Positions 1 through 11,919 of a stretch of DNA of 64,000 nucleotides are shown piece after piece. A model generated the notes under the pieces. That model had not been told where the DNA came from and searched no databases. It was given only the letters and a program-made list of their open reading frames with translations. This DNA is from Siphonodentalium dalli (Eukaryota; Mollusca; Scaphopoda; Gadilida; Siphonodentaliidae). Position 1 is the stretch's first letter. The number at the start of each line of letters is the position of its first letter. The DNA lies in assembly GCA_032622095.1 (NCBI GenBank), contig CP136063.1, positions 13,991,814 through 14,055,813 of the forward strand, given 5' to 3'. The position numbers and the translations under genes were made by a program.

Positions 1-44
1 CAACTATTTAAAATTTGTTATTTAAAGAGATAATCCATCTTTAA
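1..44 (+). mobile_element. 3' end of a TTAA MITE (family A)
   Basis: The first 44 bases match the right end of a family seen repeatedly in this window (best complete copies at 11920-12447 and 18667-19192). They end in the terminal repeat AAAGAGATAATCCATCT followed by TTAA at 41-44. The rest of the element lies to the left of the window. Nothing coding is present. Confidence 0.85.
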
Positions 45-489
45 GGGGTTTTTTTGGGAAAATATTTGCTTTCGTTTCAATTTATTTCTGAAACTGATGG
101 CACACAGCTTGTAATCTCCCTAATGAATTCCTTCTGTCAAAGCGTAATAAATTTCTACAATAAACTGGGAAGTCAAATTGCCAGATACAAACTTCAGATA
201 GTGCCTCTAATGATTATTGTTTGTAAAAAATATAACCCTCCCCCCTAAAATTAGAAAATTGTCATTTTTTGCAGTTTCGTTAAAAAGACGCTTGTTCTGT
301 AATATTACAATGGAAATACACACGTACCCGATCTCACCGTGTTCACAATGTCACCGGATGGTCAAGTTTTAGCACCGGGCTGTAGCTTTAAACCAAACCC
401 TTGGATTGCTTATAAATATTAAAGACGGATTCTACATCCAATAAGCGAAATCAGACCATACGGATGTGATCAATTTATATTTAGTTGCA
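45..489. other. No gene recognised
   Basis: Unique-looking AT-rich DNA between the MITE end and the first 42-bp repeat unit of the D element. A short open frame runs from 54 to 248, but it has no recognisable motif and ends in a C-run. I see nothing that supports a gene. Confidence 0.5.
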
Positions 490-2832
490 GGACTTAAAAC
501 CCAAGTTTGAACAACGATCATACAGTCACTCATTGTATACCTATTCACCTCACCGTGGACCATACAGCCACTACATGTATATCTATTCGCCATACCCATG
601 ACCATAGAGTCAATCCAGATATACATATACACCTCACCAATGGTGAGCCCTTCCAAATATACCAATACCCGCACACACGACCACTCATAAGTTTCATACT
701 TGCATATACACATCACACATGACAATTCAGCAACTCACTGTATACTCATACACGCCATCCATGATCATTCATCTACACCTTATACACCACCGATGATAAT
801 ACATCCACAACATATATAAATATACGACCAACCCGTTACTAAAAGGGCACTCCCTATATAGCCACACGCTCGTCAATGACCATCCATCTTATTCCAGGTA
901 TGCATATAACTTCAATCTTGACCGTACAGGCATACTATGTGCACCCATACACATTACCCATAACCATAAAATCACTCCCTATTTATCTACGCACTTTTTA
1001 AGTAAGTAATGCTTTATTCTCAGCCATTATAATACATGGTACATGATCATACAGAGAGCACAAATATACATATACACCCACATGTCACAATACAGCCACA
1101 CACGGTACACATATACATCACACCACGACCTTACAGAAGTTACAGTCACTCCATATATACATAAACAACACACGGATGACCATGTAGCTACTCTCGTTAT
1201 ATATATATACACCACAGCAATGCCCATACGGTCACATCGGCCACACACAACAATACACCGCACAGTCACTACATGTATACCGATTCACATCACACATGCC
1301 CATACAGCCACTCCTTATATTCCTATGCATCTCACCATGGACACCCCACTCATAACCATATAGTCACTCCGTGTATACCTATTCACATCATTCATGACCA
1401 TACAATAACTCCCTGTATACATATTCACATCACCTATGATCATATAGTAACTCCCTGGCTGCCATCTTGGCATCCATCTTTTATCCAGTTGATCACTTTT
1501 TATCATAATGGGCCAGAATAGTCACATATTATGGTTCATCTCAGTTCCGTCTCAAAGTTCTGCCCATTTCCTTTCAATAATATGGCCAGAATCACAAAAG
1601 AGGTTCTCCGCAAAATTCCATACTGCAACTTTAAAATGAATTTGTCATGCCCCATACGGAACTGGGACAACATAATAGAACGTAGTTGTCAGTTAATTAA
1701 CTAACACGTATAATAACCAAGTGAGTCACAATTTACTACCTTGTCGGATAACGCAGAGAATAATGTTCGGGATATATGTAAAAAGTTAACTTTTTACAAA
1801 TTTGGTTGCCATTTTGGAAGCCATCTTGAGCAATTTGGTCTATAAACACCGTAGTGTGACACATTTAAGATAGACCAAAACAATAAATACCTTTGATACC
1901 AATGATAGTTGCATTTTACTTAAAACAATTGTCCAACCCTGAAAAGTGAATTTTTGCCGATATTTATGTAAAGTTTGTGAGAGAAAAATCCAATATTTCT
2001 GGTGATATCAGTGGTGACAATAGAAACAATGATCCATGGTGCATCAGACATGTTAGTATTCAATGTATATAATACAGATTAGCCAGTTTTATATATCAAC
2101 CACAACTTGTAAGCCATTGCAGGACACCCTGGGTCAATATTTACCATTTTTCATATTTTCGGCGGCCATTTTGGAAATTTTATACACCAATTTCATTCCC
2201 ATTGAAGTAAAACATCCGTCCAATAAAATAAAGCACATAGTTGTTTACATTCTATTAACAGCCTGTGTGGTTTGTCGTTAAAATGACGATCAAAATCGTC
2301 TTGCAAAAAAAATCGAAAAGTTCACCCCTCTTTTTCGAATCCTCTTTCTGCATCTTTTACGGAACCCTCGTCAATGGCAATTATCTTAAAATGACGCTAT
2401 AATATCATGCTTGATGACTGTCTCAAGAACATTGCCATTTACTAATGATTAATGTGAAGAAAAATGGAAGATATGGTGAAATATTAATTAAATTTTCTAT
2501 TTATGACGTCATTTTTCGGCGGCCATTTTGAATTTTTTTCGAAATTATTTGCCGTCATTTTGAAGAAGGACATCATACCAACAAAATGGCATACATTTTG
2601 TCTGTGTCTTTTGCTAACAACCGATCTATTACAACGATTAAATGAAGCTGGTCGGAATTAGAGGAAATGGCGGCCATCTTGGATTCAAATGGCTCTAGCA
2701 CCTAGTAGGGCCACCTTTATTTTTCGGTGAAATCCGGATTCTTTATCTGGATACCATAGGGAACAATAAAAATAAGGTTATTTGTAATCATCGGGGGGGG
2801 GGTGCAGGTGGACCTTATTGGCTCCCCGACTA
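490..2832 (+). mobile_element. D-family repeat, right arm (copy D1)
   Basis: Two parts are visible. Positions 505-1450 are a degenerate 42-bp minisatellite. Positions about 1450-2832 are a unique block that recurs inverted at 37507-38560 and 55596-56950, and in the same orientation at about 59600-61003. The block contains several GGCGGCCATTTTG-type words and ends in a G-run followed by GGTGGACCTTATTGG and TCCCCGACTA. In the 55596-61003 copy the same end is the outer terminus of a large inverted-repeat element, so D1 is probably one arm whose partner lies left of the window. No protein is recognised. Confidence 0.75.
505..1450 (+). repeat. 42-bp minisatellite of the D element
   Basis: Degenerate tandem units with a 42-bp period; the first two full units start near 526 and 568. 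Because 42 is a multiple of three, open frames run through the array and translate as 14-residue repeats of the type HTVTPCIPIHITHD, and as another reading on the other strand. The frames are interrupted and begin at arbitrary Met codons. I treat them as a consequence of the repeat length, not as genes. Equivalent arrays occur at about 56980-58110 and 58220-59040. Confidence 0.75.
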
Positions 2833-3208
2833 AGCACTTAACTGGCAATATTATTTTGTTGTGTGAAAAAGTTATTTTTCGCCATCATTCATCATTATCC
2901 GCTTAAAATAACCATAAACCGAAAACTCGAACTAGCTATGACAAGTTATGGCTTTATGGCATTACTAATCATCATTATGTTAAAATAAAGATTTCATATG
3001 TCGTACATGTAGCTACAACACAAGCTCTAATAGTTATACTGATTTCGAAAAATACTCAATGAAGTGCATTTTAAGGGCTAAAATCAGCGTTCTATTCATT
3101 AATGTTTTCTAACTGATACTGCCCGCTTTGTAATTTTCCGGAAAATTCCTGGTATCAAACCTTAATAATTTGCTGCATTTAACTGGAGATTACAGTGATT
3201 CAATTGAA
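2833..3208. other. No gene recognised; upstream of PIN-like copy 1
   Basis: AT-rich sequence between the D1 terminus and the first Met of the PIN-like pseudogene. It could hold the promoter or an upstream exon of that gene, but I see no convincing splice acceptor, TATA box or other signal. Confidence 0.4.
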
Positions 3209-5978
3209 ATGGAGACGAGTCCTCTCAAATTAATACCCGTTGCCAAAAAGTGTAAACTTTCGTTGAATTTCAAACGGTGTTTAGTATGTCAGAAATTAAA
3301 AGACGAGAATCTGCGGAAAGCTTCCGATTCTTGTTTGGAATCGTTTTCAGTTGCTCTGGATGTTCGTCGATCATCATATGAAGAATATGGAATTGACCTT
3401 AAAGATCTCAACATAAGTTTGCATAAGAGTTGTTTATCCAATCTCCAGTTTCACAAGTTCTTCGGATCTAGGATTAGTCAAACAGCCAACATCCACGACT
3501 GTTGATCAGACAAATCCACAAGTTACAAGAGAATATTTCGACTTCAAAACTAGATGTCTTATATGCTAAACGTTGTCTCACTTGGGAGTAAAGACATTAG
3601 TTCGGGTCAGTACATTTACATCTTGCGAAACTACCGAACGATGTGCGAAGGAAAAGGAGGATGACATAATGCAACGGCGTGTTGGGTTTGACTTTTCGAA
3701 GTTGATAGCACTTGAGGCAAGACATCACAGGTTGTGTCATAGTAAATATCTGCTGGAGACCACCACCTCCAGTAACACGATTACCCCACACGATGTTGCA
3801 CTGGAACATTTGATGGGTGTATTCTCCCGGACTTTGAAAAAGGTGTCACATATGATATGGGTCATCTACTATCAAAGTTCCTGGACATATTATGACAAAT
3901 AGGCAAACCGAAGTGTAGCAAGGTCTACACTAAACAGAAACTGAAGGAAAAGATTGAACTGAATTACTCCGACAAAGTGTGTTTTATTGATAAATCACGG
4001 ACTAAACCTGAACTCGCGATCAGTAAATCCCTTAATATACAGAATGCCATCAATGTCGCATCAAACACCAGGGCTATATGCTCAAGGAACTGCAGTTATC
4101 GTCCATTATTACACATGTTTTTAACAAATTGAGAGAGACGGATTGACAGTGCTAACCAATATGACATATGGGGCAGTGACAGCATCCGTATGTGGATATA
4201 ACCACGACGTGGTGAATATGGTGTTATATCAGACAGCTGATCTCAGTATGGTTGCTTCGGTGTGATTCCAAAGAAGGATGAACGCCAACCAGAAACCCAT
4301 ATTTCATTTGATAATACAGTTCGTGTGTGTCCTAATCTCGGAGGGAAGCAACTGGGCCCAGTGCATCTAACTGGAAAATGCGCATCAGTTGGTTCAACGT
4401 GTGTTCCAAAGAACATGCATACATGAGACAAAATCTATGTTCTCTTACACAAAACCGACTAAGTTATTCGATGTACATTTTGAGAGAGGTAAATCGGAAT
4501 ATGTTCCTGGCTGGAGTGTATATCATGCTAGTGTCACTAATCGAATCAACGTGACGAAGACTAACATTGGATGTTGTCCGATGGTTCCTGGTTCAGCGAC
4601 TGATTTTGAAACAGTAGATACAACGACGAAACGATTTCAGAATTTGGTCAGGACTCTAGGACAGAATTGGTATTATGTAGCATACGACGAAGCAACATAC
4701 TGCAAGGCTCATATGATTGAATGGAGGAACCCTGATGAATTTGATAACGACGATGGTAGGATGTACAGAGCTATGAAGTGGCGTCGAGGACATTGTTATA
4801 GAAGCTGGGTGCATGGTGGCGCCACTGTAAACCGGATTGTATGCGGACAGTCGTATAACCGTGGAGTTCGTTTACATAAGCTGATGAACAAAGCATTTGG
4901 ACAGTTGAGGTGGAAGTCGTTTTAGACTGGCTTAGTTGCAACGAAGAACACATTGAACCCCCGCATCTAATTGACCATGATAATGTGTTGCATGAAATTG
5001 GGACACCAGCAGAAATGATTCCTCTGGATTTCATGTGTAAACATGTAAACTACGCCCGGTGGGGCCATAGTCAATGTAGCGGAGTCGAGACTAATGTTCG
5101 AGAAGAAACTGCATATAGCATTGTCGTTTTTTCCGAAAGACACATGCCAGCCTTTCTCTGAAGTTTGGCATGTTATGGCCATAAAACAATCCATAAATAT
5201 GGACTGTGGTAAATATCGGAATTTGTGTTGCCAGTCTGCAGCTCTAAACCGGTTCTATCTCACGCCCCATTCAAAATCCTCAGTTGCGTTGCAAACTTTG
5301 GAAATGAGTGGAATGCATGACTCGAACAGAACTTCACAAAATAAACATGGTCAACTTGTTATCCAATAATTGGTCCATAAAGATACCATTGTTATTGCCG
5401 CATGGCCAGCAAGTGTTTCTTGCGGGTGGATTTCCAGATTCAAAGAAAGTAATGTTTTTTTTATCAAAGGATGGTTGCGGTTGGTCTGTGTATCTTGAGT
5501 CCGACCTCGAAAAAACTTGACTCAAGAATGTTCGTACACATGGGGCATACAGCAAGTGAACTGCAAGTTGAAATATTCATTGTTTGGAGTGGTGACTCAG
5601 ACGTTCTGGCGATGTGCACACTGTTTTGTGTACTACTGGGTATGCGAGTTATTCTTCCTAACTGGTAATGGCAAACGACGTCGATATATCCCAGTACATG
5701 ATTTGCAAAGGTTGTGGGCAAGGACATGTCACTGATTATTCCAGCAATTCATGAATTGAGCGGACGCGATTCGACAAACGCATTCAGTTCTATTAGGAAA
5801 TTGAAATGGTTCAGAACATTGAAAGATCACCCAGAACTGATCCTGGCGTTTACGCAGATGGGGGAGGACCCGACTCGCATTCCGAATCATATGAGGGAAA
5901 CATTTGTGTCTCTTGTTTCTTTGGTTTATTCCAACCGTGATTTGACATCCCTGGATGACTTGCGCTACGAAGAACGTG
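3209..5978 (+). pseudogene. Transposon-associated PIN/XPG-like protein, copy 1 (decayed)
   Basis: Fragments of one protein lie in order across changing frames. The start is taken at METSPLK (3209) by analogy with copy 4. An N-terminal Zn-type module CLVC...LHKSC (about 3280-3450) is followed by a second, CLIC (about 3560, then a stop) ... HHRLC (near 3735). A central block at 4389-4925 has VPGWSVYH, a GHCYRSWVHGG stretch and SYNRGVRLHKLM. The C-terminal block has WSGDSDVLAM (about 5585), then ELSGRDSTNAF (about 5755) and DLTSLDDLRYE. The acidic pairs DSD and RDST sit where relatives have DTD and GCDT, which resembles the acidic cluster of PIN/FEN1/XPG nucleases; that assignment is my inference. 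Several frameshifts and stops make it non-functional. A family-A MITE begins at about 5979 and removes the expected C-terminus. Confidence 0.7.
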
Positions 5979-6502
5979 AGATGGATTATCTCTTTAAATA
6001 ACAAATTTTAAATAGTTGCGTGGGTATAAAATAATAGATATGAACTGAAGACCTATGTCCGGAAAAGCTTCTATCAATTAATATTGATTTTATTTCGAAT
6101 ATTAAATCGGGCCCATTTATGTTACTATTTTTAGAACCGACCATTCGGATGAGACCGTATTGCGATATAGAGCACTGGGCTGTTCATACGGCTACGCAAC
6201 GAATGTCAAATGTCACATATTGGTTGTTTGTATTGTTTTGTTCCACAGATATAAGCGATAATGAGTATAATTAACGTTTATTTGTGACAAAATTGCACAA
6301 TATAATTTCTGGTCTCTGTTAACAGTAACCACTATTGTTCGTTAGCTGAACAAACACACCTTTTTAGACCAGAAAATATTCGAAATAAAATTAATATTAA
6401 TCGATAGAAGCATTTCCGGACAGGAGTCTTCGATTCAAATCTAATATTTTATACCCCGGTAACTATATAATACATGTTTACAAAGAGATAATCCATCTTT
6501 AA
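5979..6502 (-). mobile_element. TTAA MITE family A, nearly full length
   Basis: Matches family A in reverse orientation: ATGGATTATCTCTTT at the left, AAAGAGATAATCCATCT plus TTAA (6499-6502) at the right. The left TTAA is absent; the element joins the reading frame of PIN-like copy 1 directly (GTGAGATGGATT), so that frame ends inside the MITE. The length of about 524 bp agrees with the complete copies. Confidence 0.85.
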
Positions 6503-7740
6503 TGTGCCAATATAGAAGCTAAATTCCTGGGCGGCCTCCATCGGGGAACTTTGTGAAAAATCACTGCTTTGATATGATTCTGGAGCCCATCAGTGTCAAT
6601 TTCGATTTTCTATAGTTCATTGAAAATGCAATCAATTAAAAATGTCAATGAAGCCAAATTGCGTCAATGCGTGGTGCGCGAAATAAGGGGCCCGGTGTGG
6701 GCCTTCCCTGTATTTTTTGTTGTAAACGTCAATGTTCTGACAGCGATTTCGGACCCCATATGAAGCGTCAACTTCGAGTTTCTAACTCAGGAAAAATATA
6801 GAAGTTTAAAGGAGACCAGGGTTTCACGTTCTAAACTTATGAGTGTTCGCGAGAGTTACTTCGTGCGGATTGCCTTCTCCCTTAAAGTGCTGAAAAATCC
6901 TTTGAGCTTCCACCCCTCCCCTCTCCAACAAAAATCTGGTGATGAAAGGGAACAACTGGATACATAATTGCGGAGACAACCTTCCCACCATTTATTCCCG
7001 TCCCTGCCCGTCAAACACAAGTTAATTGTTACATGTATGTATCTTCGAGGGTGGGGATAATTTCCCCGGGTATATAGGTTGTCATAATATTTGCTGGCCT
7101 TCTCCACACGTAAACAGTGATGGGCGAAATCAGATACAGCTCAGGATATTTTGGTCCAAGAAACCTTATGAAGATACAATCGAACTATTATGTGTGTTAT
7201 ATGAAAATGACAACACTCTTCTCTTTTTTCGAATGTTAAATGACAACTTGGAGCTAGGTATATTAGCAACTAACCCGAATTGTTTCTGACCGCAGAAGGA
7301 CAATGGCGCTGTTACATGGTGTAAATACCAGGTACCCATAGTTAGGCCGTGGACCCAGCTGCCTATATGTATATCATGCACATTGTCTGTAGTATATCAT
7401 GGATTCATAGGATGTCCATATGTACTTTAGGTTATATGGACACATCGGATAGTTATGCCACGTATCCACCTACACATATAGATATTTGACCAATGCCCTA
7501 TATAAAGATCATGGGTGGTGTTCCCTTTGAATATTCCATGCACCAATGCCACCATGCTTCAGGCTGGCCATGGACCGGTGGTCAGATATGTAGGTCATGG
7601 GACACAGGTCGATAAAGGTATGATATGACATTGTACCCAAGAATGAGCAGGTGTCTATACGTAGGATATTTATGGACCCAGCCCCGTATACATGATATAT
7701 CTACGTCATGGACAAAAGTATGTTGACGATGCCTGTGTGG
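6503..7740. other. No gene recognised
   Basis: Moderate-complexity sequence. The stretch about 7300-7730 is rich in scattered CATGG, GGACC and TATAT words reminiscent of a decayed minisatellite, but I cannot define a unit. Open frames here (for example 7026-7289) carry no recognisable domain, and the missing tail of PIN-like copy 1 is not found after the MITE. Confidence 0.4.
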
Positions 7741-8012
7741 AAAGAAAAATAATTGTTTTCATCGACAAAATGCTAGATGGTGCAGTTTAGTTTGTTAAAA
7801 TTGCCATAATAGCAGTCATATGTCATATTTTCGATTCCGTGTATGTCCCTAGCAACCGTTATAACCCTGTTATGTAAGAAATATGGTAATTTTCCTGTCA
7901 GATCCACACTGACAACAACTATTATAATTGTTTTCACCATTAAAATGATACATGGCGTATTTTAGTTTGTTAAAACTGCCATAATATTAGTCATATGTGC
8001 TTTTATTCGATG
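7741..8012. repeat. Local imperfect direct duplication
   Basis: The segment near 7745-7830 (ATAATTGTTTTCATC ... TTAGTTTGTTAAAATTGCC ... GTCATATGT) recurs near 7922-8005 with the same word order, so one unit of roughly 180 bp was tandemly duplicated and has diverged. It is non-coding. Confidence 0.6.
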
Positions 8013-8163
8013 GAAGGACCTGCCGCCATTGCATCCATATCTGAAAATGATGAGTAGTGCACGGGGAACATATATGCCAAGTTTCATGATTGTATCACAT
8101 TTTGCACAATTGTTACACCATGAGCCTGGACTATAATGAAAACCTCGTTATTGCACCAACGCA

Positions 8164-8563
8164 GCGTCATTACATTAACACAAACAACGTTAGTGTAATG
8201 ACGCGTTAGTGTAATGACGATTTCGCGTTCATCATGTGATAACATTTTTGAATATCGACAACCAAACCAATCAACTAGTTTATGAACACGCTTACCTCAG
8301 ACGCTTTTATCAAAACTGTTTAATGTTCAGTCAATGCATATAGTATTTTAGTGTTCCGCGTTAGTGTAATGACGGTGAATAAATATACGGTACAAAATCC
8401 GGCGATTCAAATGTTAATTTCCCTGAGAATTTCACGAATGCTCAGGAAACATATTTTTTTATTGTTAACATGAAAGTTTCCATTCACGTTGCGACAGATG
8501 TGATGTACAACTGACACCAAAGGGAAACGTGGCAACCCATTTTAGGCTCGCGTTAGTGTAATG
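8164..8563. repeat. Cluster of GTTAGTGTAATGACG words, including a hairpin
   Basis: The word GCGTTAGTGTAATGACG occurs at 8203-8219 and 8358-8374 and, shortened, at 8549-8563. At 8164-8179 and 8189-8204 it forms an inverted pair (16-nt arms, one mismatch, 9-nt loop). The spacing suggests ends of small decayed elements or a protein-binding cluster; neither can be decided here. The sequence from 8564 to 8945 holds no recognised gene. Confidence 0.6.
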
Positions 8564-8945
8564 ATTCTGGATCATGGGACAACATTTTTGGGACAAATAA
8601 ATAGCTTTTTGTTGGATGCTTCTTTGGTATCTCTGTATAATTTTGGTGGTATTAGATTCCTTGCAAAATTCCACATCAGAAGGTCGATTTCGGTTTTGAA
8701 TACACATTCACCAGTGCATAAGAAAAATCGTAGAAATTGGGCGTGTCTGCTCTGGGACATGCAGTTTCGTGGTATCTTGCCGGTTATCGTCATGCCTAAG
8801 ACCCATACCGGAGTATGGTAGTCACTTAATTTTGGTATCTAATTAATGCCTGGATTCTCAGTTTTAAAATGATGGCCATTGTACTTGCTCGTGATGAGCA
8901 GTGCTTGTCTTGTGGTGAATTGTGCCCATTGGACAGTGTTTTGCT

Positions 8946-9745
8946 CAGTTACCGTAGAATCACCCAACCGGACTCACTAAGTGCCTTTTGGTACACGTCA
9001 CACGTGTATGGGCGATTGACTGTGTGATTTCTCTTGTGTTGGTATGACTGAAAGATATTCAAACCACGTCACACTCGTGTGGTCGATTACCGGTGTGTAT
9101 TCTTTTGTCACGCAACCGGACTCACTAAGTGCCTTTTGGTATACGTCACACGTGTATGGGCGATTGACTGCGTGATTTCTCTCGTGTTGGTAGGACTGAG
9201 AGATATTCAAACCACGTCACACTCGTATGGTCGATTACCGGTGTGTATTCTTTTGTCACGCAACCGGACTCACTAAGTGCCTTTTGGTATACGTCACACG
9301 TGTATGGGCGATTGACTGTGTGATTTCTCTCGTGTTGGTAGGACTGAGAGATATTCAAACCACGTCACACTCGTATGGTCGATTACCGGTGTGTATTCTT
9401 TTGTCACGCAACCGGACTCACTAAGTGCCATTTGGTACACGTCACACGTGTATGGGCGATTGACTGTGTGATTTATCTTGTGTTGGTATGATTGAAAGCT
9501 ATTCAAACCACGTCACACTCGTATGGTCGATTATCGGTGTGTATTCTTTTGTCACGGAACCGGACTCACTAAGTGCCTTTTGGTACACGTCACACGTGTA
9601 TGGGCGATTGTGTTGGTATGACTGAAAGCTATTCAAACCACGTCACACTCGTGTGCTCGATTACCTGTGTGGATTCTTTTGTCACGGAACTGGACTCACT
9701 AAATATATTCAGTCACACGTCACACTCGTATGGGCGATAGCCCCT
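8946..9745 (-). repeat. 148-bp satellite derived from C2H2 zinc fingers
   Basis: About five tandem units, with equivalent points at 9001, 9149, 9297, 9445 and 9594 (period 148, last unit shortened). On the minus strand each unit reads like two damaged C2H2 fingers: RPYTCDVYQKALSESGCVTK, then a stretch ending near TREKSHSQSPIHV. The second Cys of the CxxC knuckle is Tyr, and 148 is not a multiple of three, so consecutive units are out of frame with each other. This is finger DNA that has become a satellite. It could not encode a continuous zinc-finger protein. Confidence 0.8.
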
Positions 9746-9839
9746 ATGTATTATCGAGTTAACTTTGTCATGAAAATCGTTAAGCGCCCGTCAAAATGTA
9801 TTGAGTCAGTTTACTTCAAAAGCTGTAATTTTGTTATTA

Positions 9840-10262
9840 CAAAAGTGGAGACCTAGTTTTTTTACTACAAAAGCTGGCGTTTTTTACTTCAAAAGCAGAG
9901 ACCTCACTTTACTACACACGCTGGCGATTTTATTACAATAGTGGTGAGGTACTTCAAAAGCTGGCGTTTTTTACTTCAAAAGTGGAGAGTGGAGACATAC
10001 TTCAAAAGTGGTTAGTTACTTCAAAAGCTGACGTAACAGGCCTATCATAGTTTTTGCATTCAAGTTTTTTAACAAATCTGGGAATTCTGCCTTCCAATCT
10101 AACGTCAACATATTTGACGAATACAAGGTGAAGTTATCTGCATGCGAGTTATTGACATCTGTAAATCTAAATTATAAGCAATATTTGACATGAATAGAGT
10201 GAACCACCGATCGATCTATACATCACAAAGACCAATCGTGCTGAACTAGATCGATTGGTCTT
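9840..10262. repeat. Short degenerate repeats and a small hairpin
   Basis: From 9840 to 10032 the phrase TACTTCAAAAGCTGGCG and variants (CAAAAGTGGAGA, CTACAAAAGCTGG) recur about eight times at irregular spacing. A separate inverted pair AAGACCAATCG / CGATTGGTCTT lies at 10228-10238 and 10252-10262 with a 13-nt loop. No gene is evident. Confidence 0.55.
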
Positions 10263-10535
10263 CCTGACACATTGGTCACTGCTGTAGGTTACAGTGAAGT
10301 AATTATTTCTCATGGGCCTCTGAGAGTGTTAACACATAATGGCCTGCGGCCCTGACTATCCACGAATTGTGATAAATGAGTACGTGGTCACCATGATTGA
10401 CATCTGCGCAAAGTTTCAGCATAAAAAAAATCATATCGTCGAGCAGGAAAGTACCTTTAAATTTGGGATTTATAATCGAGAGTCCGAATTGCATAAAATA
10501 AATATTGACATTTTATACCTCACACCAAAAAAAAC

Positions 10536-11629
10536 AAGTGCACCGCTAGGCGGAGGTAACGCCCCCGACTGTACAATCAGAGAGGATTTTTCTTATTTTT
10601 GTGCAAATGCTTATTAAATGGAACTTTTTAAAGTTATGTTATTCATGAGTAAACAATCCAAAATCAAGTTATCATCTGGAAACCAAAAAAAGTAGCAGAA
10701 AACCTGAATTTTCTAAGTCCAAAAAGGGCCGTAACTCTGGAAAAAATGGGCGAACGAAACCGCAGTTATGGGGAAATCTTGTCCCCCTGGCTGGTCTATT
10801 AGCATACCAAAGATCAACTGAATTGAGTTAGCGAAACCAAAGTTATGAGTTGAAACGTTCGTATGGACAATTTTCTAAGTCCAAAAAGGGGCGTAACTCT
10901 GGAAAAAATGGGTGGACGAAACCGCAGTTCTGGGGAAATCTTGTCCCCCCCCGGCTGGTCTATTAGCATACCAAAGATCAACTGAATTGAGTTAGCGAAA
11001 CCAAAGTTATGAGTTGAAACGTTCGTACGGGTCGACAATTTTCTAAGTCCAAAAAGGGGCGTAACTCTGGAAAAAATGGGCGGACGAAACCGCAGTTATG
11101 GGGAAATCTTGTCCCCCGGCTGGTCTATTAGCATACCAAAGATCAACTGAATTGAATTAGCGAAACCAAAGTTATGAGTTGAAACGTTCGTACGGGTCGA
11201 CAATTTTCTAAGTCCAAAAAGGGGCGTAACTCTGGAAAAAATGGGCGGACGAAACCGCAGTTATGGGGAAATCTTGCCCCCCCCCCCCCGCCCCCGGCTG
11301 GTCTATTAGCATACCAAAGATCAACTGAATTGAGTTAGCGAAACCAAAGTTATGAGTTGAAACGTTCGTACGGGTCGACAATTTTCTAAGTCCAAAAAGG
11401 GGCGTAACTCTGGAAAAAATGGGCGGACGAAACCGCAGTTATGGGGAAATCTTGCCCCCCCCCCGGCTGGTCTATTAGCATACCAAAGATCAACTGAATT
11501 GAGTTAGCGAAACCAAAGTTATGAGTTGAAACGTTCGTACGGACGGAAGGACGGACGGACGGAAGGACGGACGGACGGACGGACGGAGGGCTCCACTATA
11601 TACCCCCAAATCTCCATCGGAGATCGGGG
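10536..11629 (+). mobile_element. Pearl-like (Helitron-like) composite with tandem cores
   Basis: Inserted in MITE-C copy 1. It contains a 5' flank, five tandem core units starting at 10707, 10869, 11037, 11202 and 11380 (161-178 bp each; shared words AAGTCCAAAAAGGGGCGTA and CGAAACCAAAGTTATGAG), an ACGG microsatellite, and a 3' segment with the hairpin-like CCCCCAAATCTCC ... GGAGATCGGGGG. Flank, roughly 160-bp cores, tetranucleotide ACGG and tail is the layout I recall for the bivalve pearl elements. Homology is inferred from layout only. The 62-178-bp spread between units comes partly from C-runs of varying length. Confidence 0.7.
11541..11588 (+). repeat. (ACGG)n microsatellite
   Basis: Tetranucleotide run GGACGGACGGAAGGACGG and so on, with two AAGG interruptions, directly after the last core unit of the pearl-like insert. 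It is probably part of that element. Confidence 0.9.
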
Positions 11630-11919
11630 GCATAATAAATCTAGGAAGAACCACGTAAGAGGAGTGATTGCATGTATTTTATATGTTTAAACATCGAAAC
11701 TACTATTAACCAACCAGAGCCCAGAATGTTTTTAATTCTCTCCTGCATCTTGGTCCAAAATCCGTTGGAGAGCGCTACCAATCGAATTACTTCACTGTAA
11801 CCTAAAGTGACAACAGCGTCGATGACATGCCATCTGAAAATAACACAAATCGGTCCCTCGACTTATCGCATTTGAAAATAAATTACAAAATCTCTATCCG
11901 TGACGTTGTTTTCGTCTTA

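Larger units (their letters stand above)
10286..11803. mobile_element. MITE family C, copy 1, carrying a pearl-like insert
   Basis: Bounded by a perfect 19-bp terminal inverted repeat, AGGTTACAGTGAAGTAATT at 10286-10304 and its complement at 11785-11803. Compared with the 455-bp copy at 13216-13670, this copy has the same end segments but a 1.1-kb insertion in the middle (10536-11629). If the element starts at GGTT, the dinucleotide TA flanks it on both sides, as in Tc1/mariner-type elements; copy 2 does not preserve this. No transposase is present. Confidence 0.85.

Noticed and set aside
3597-3809. Minus-strand 70-codon frame opposite PIN-like copy 1
   Set aside because: Shadow of the plus-strand coding sequence with no domain of its own.
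7026-7289. Possible unknown exon of 87 codons
   Set aside because: No domain, no splice signals I trust, and no second copy; compatible with chance.
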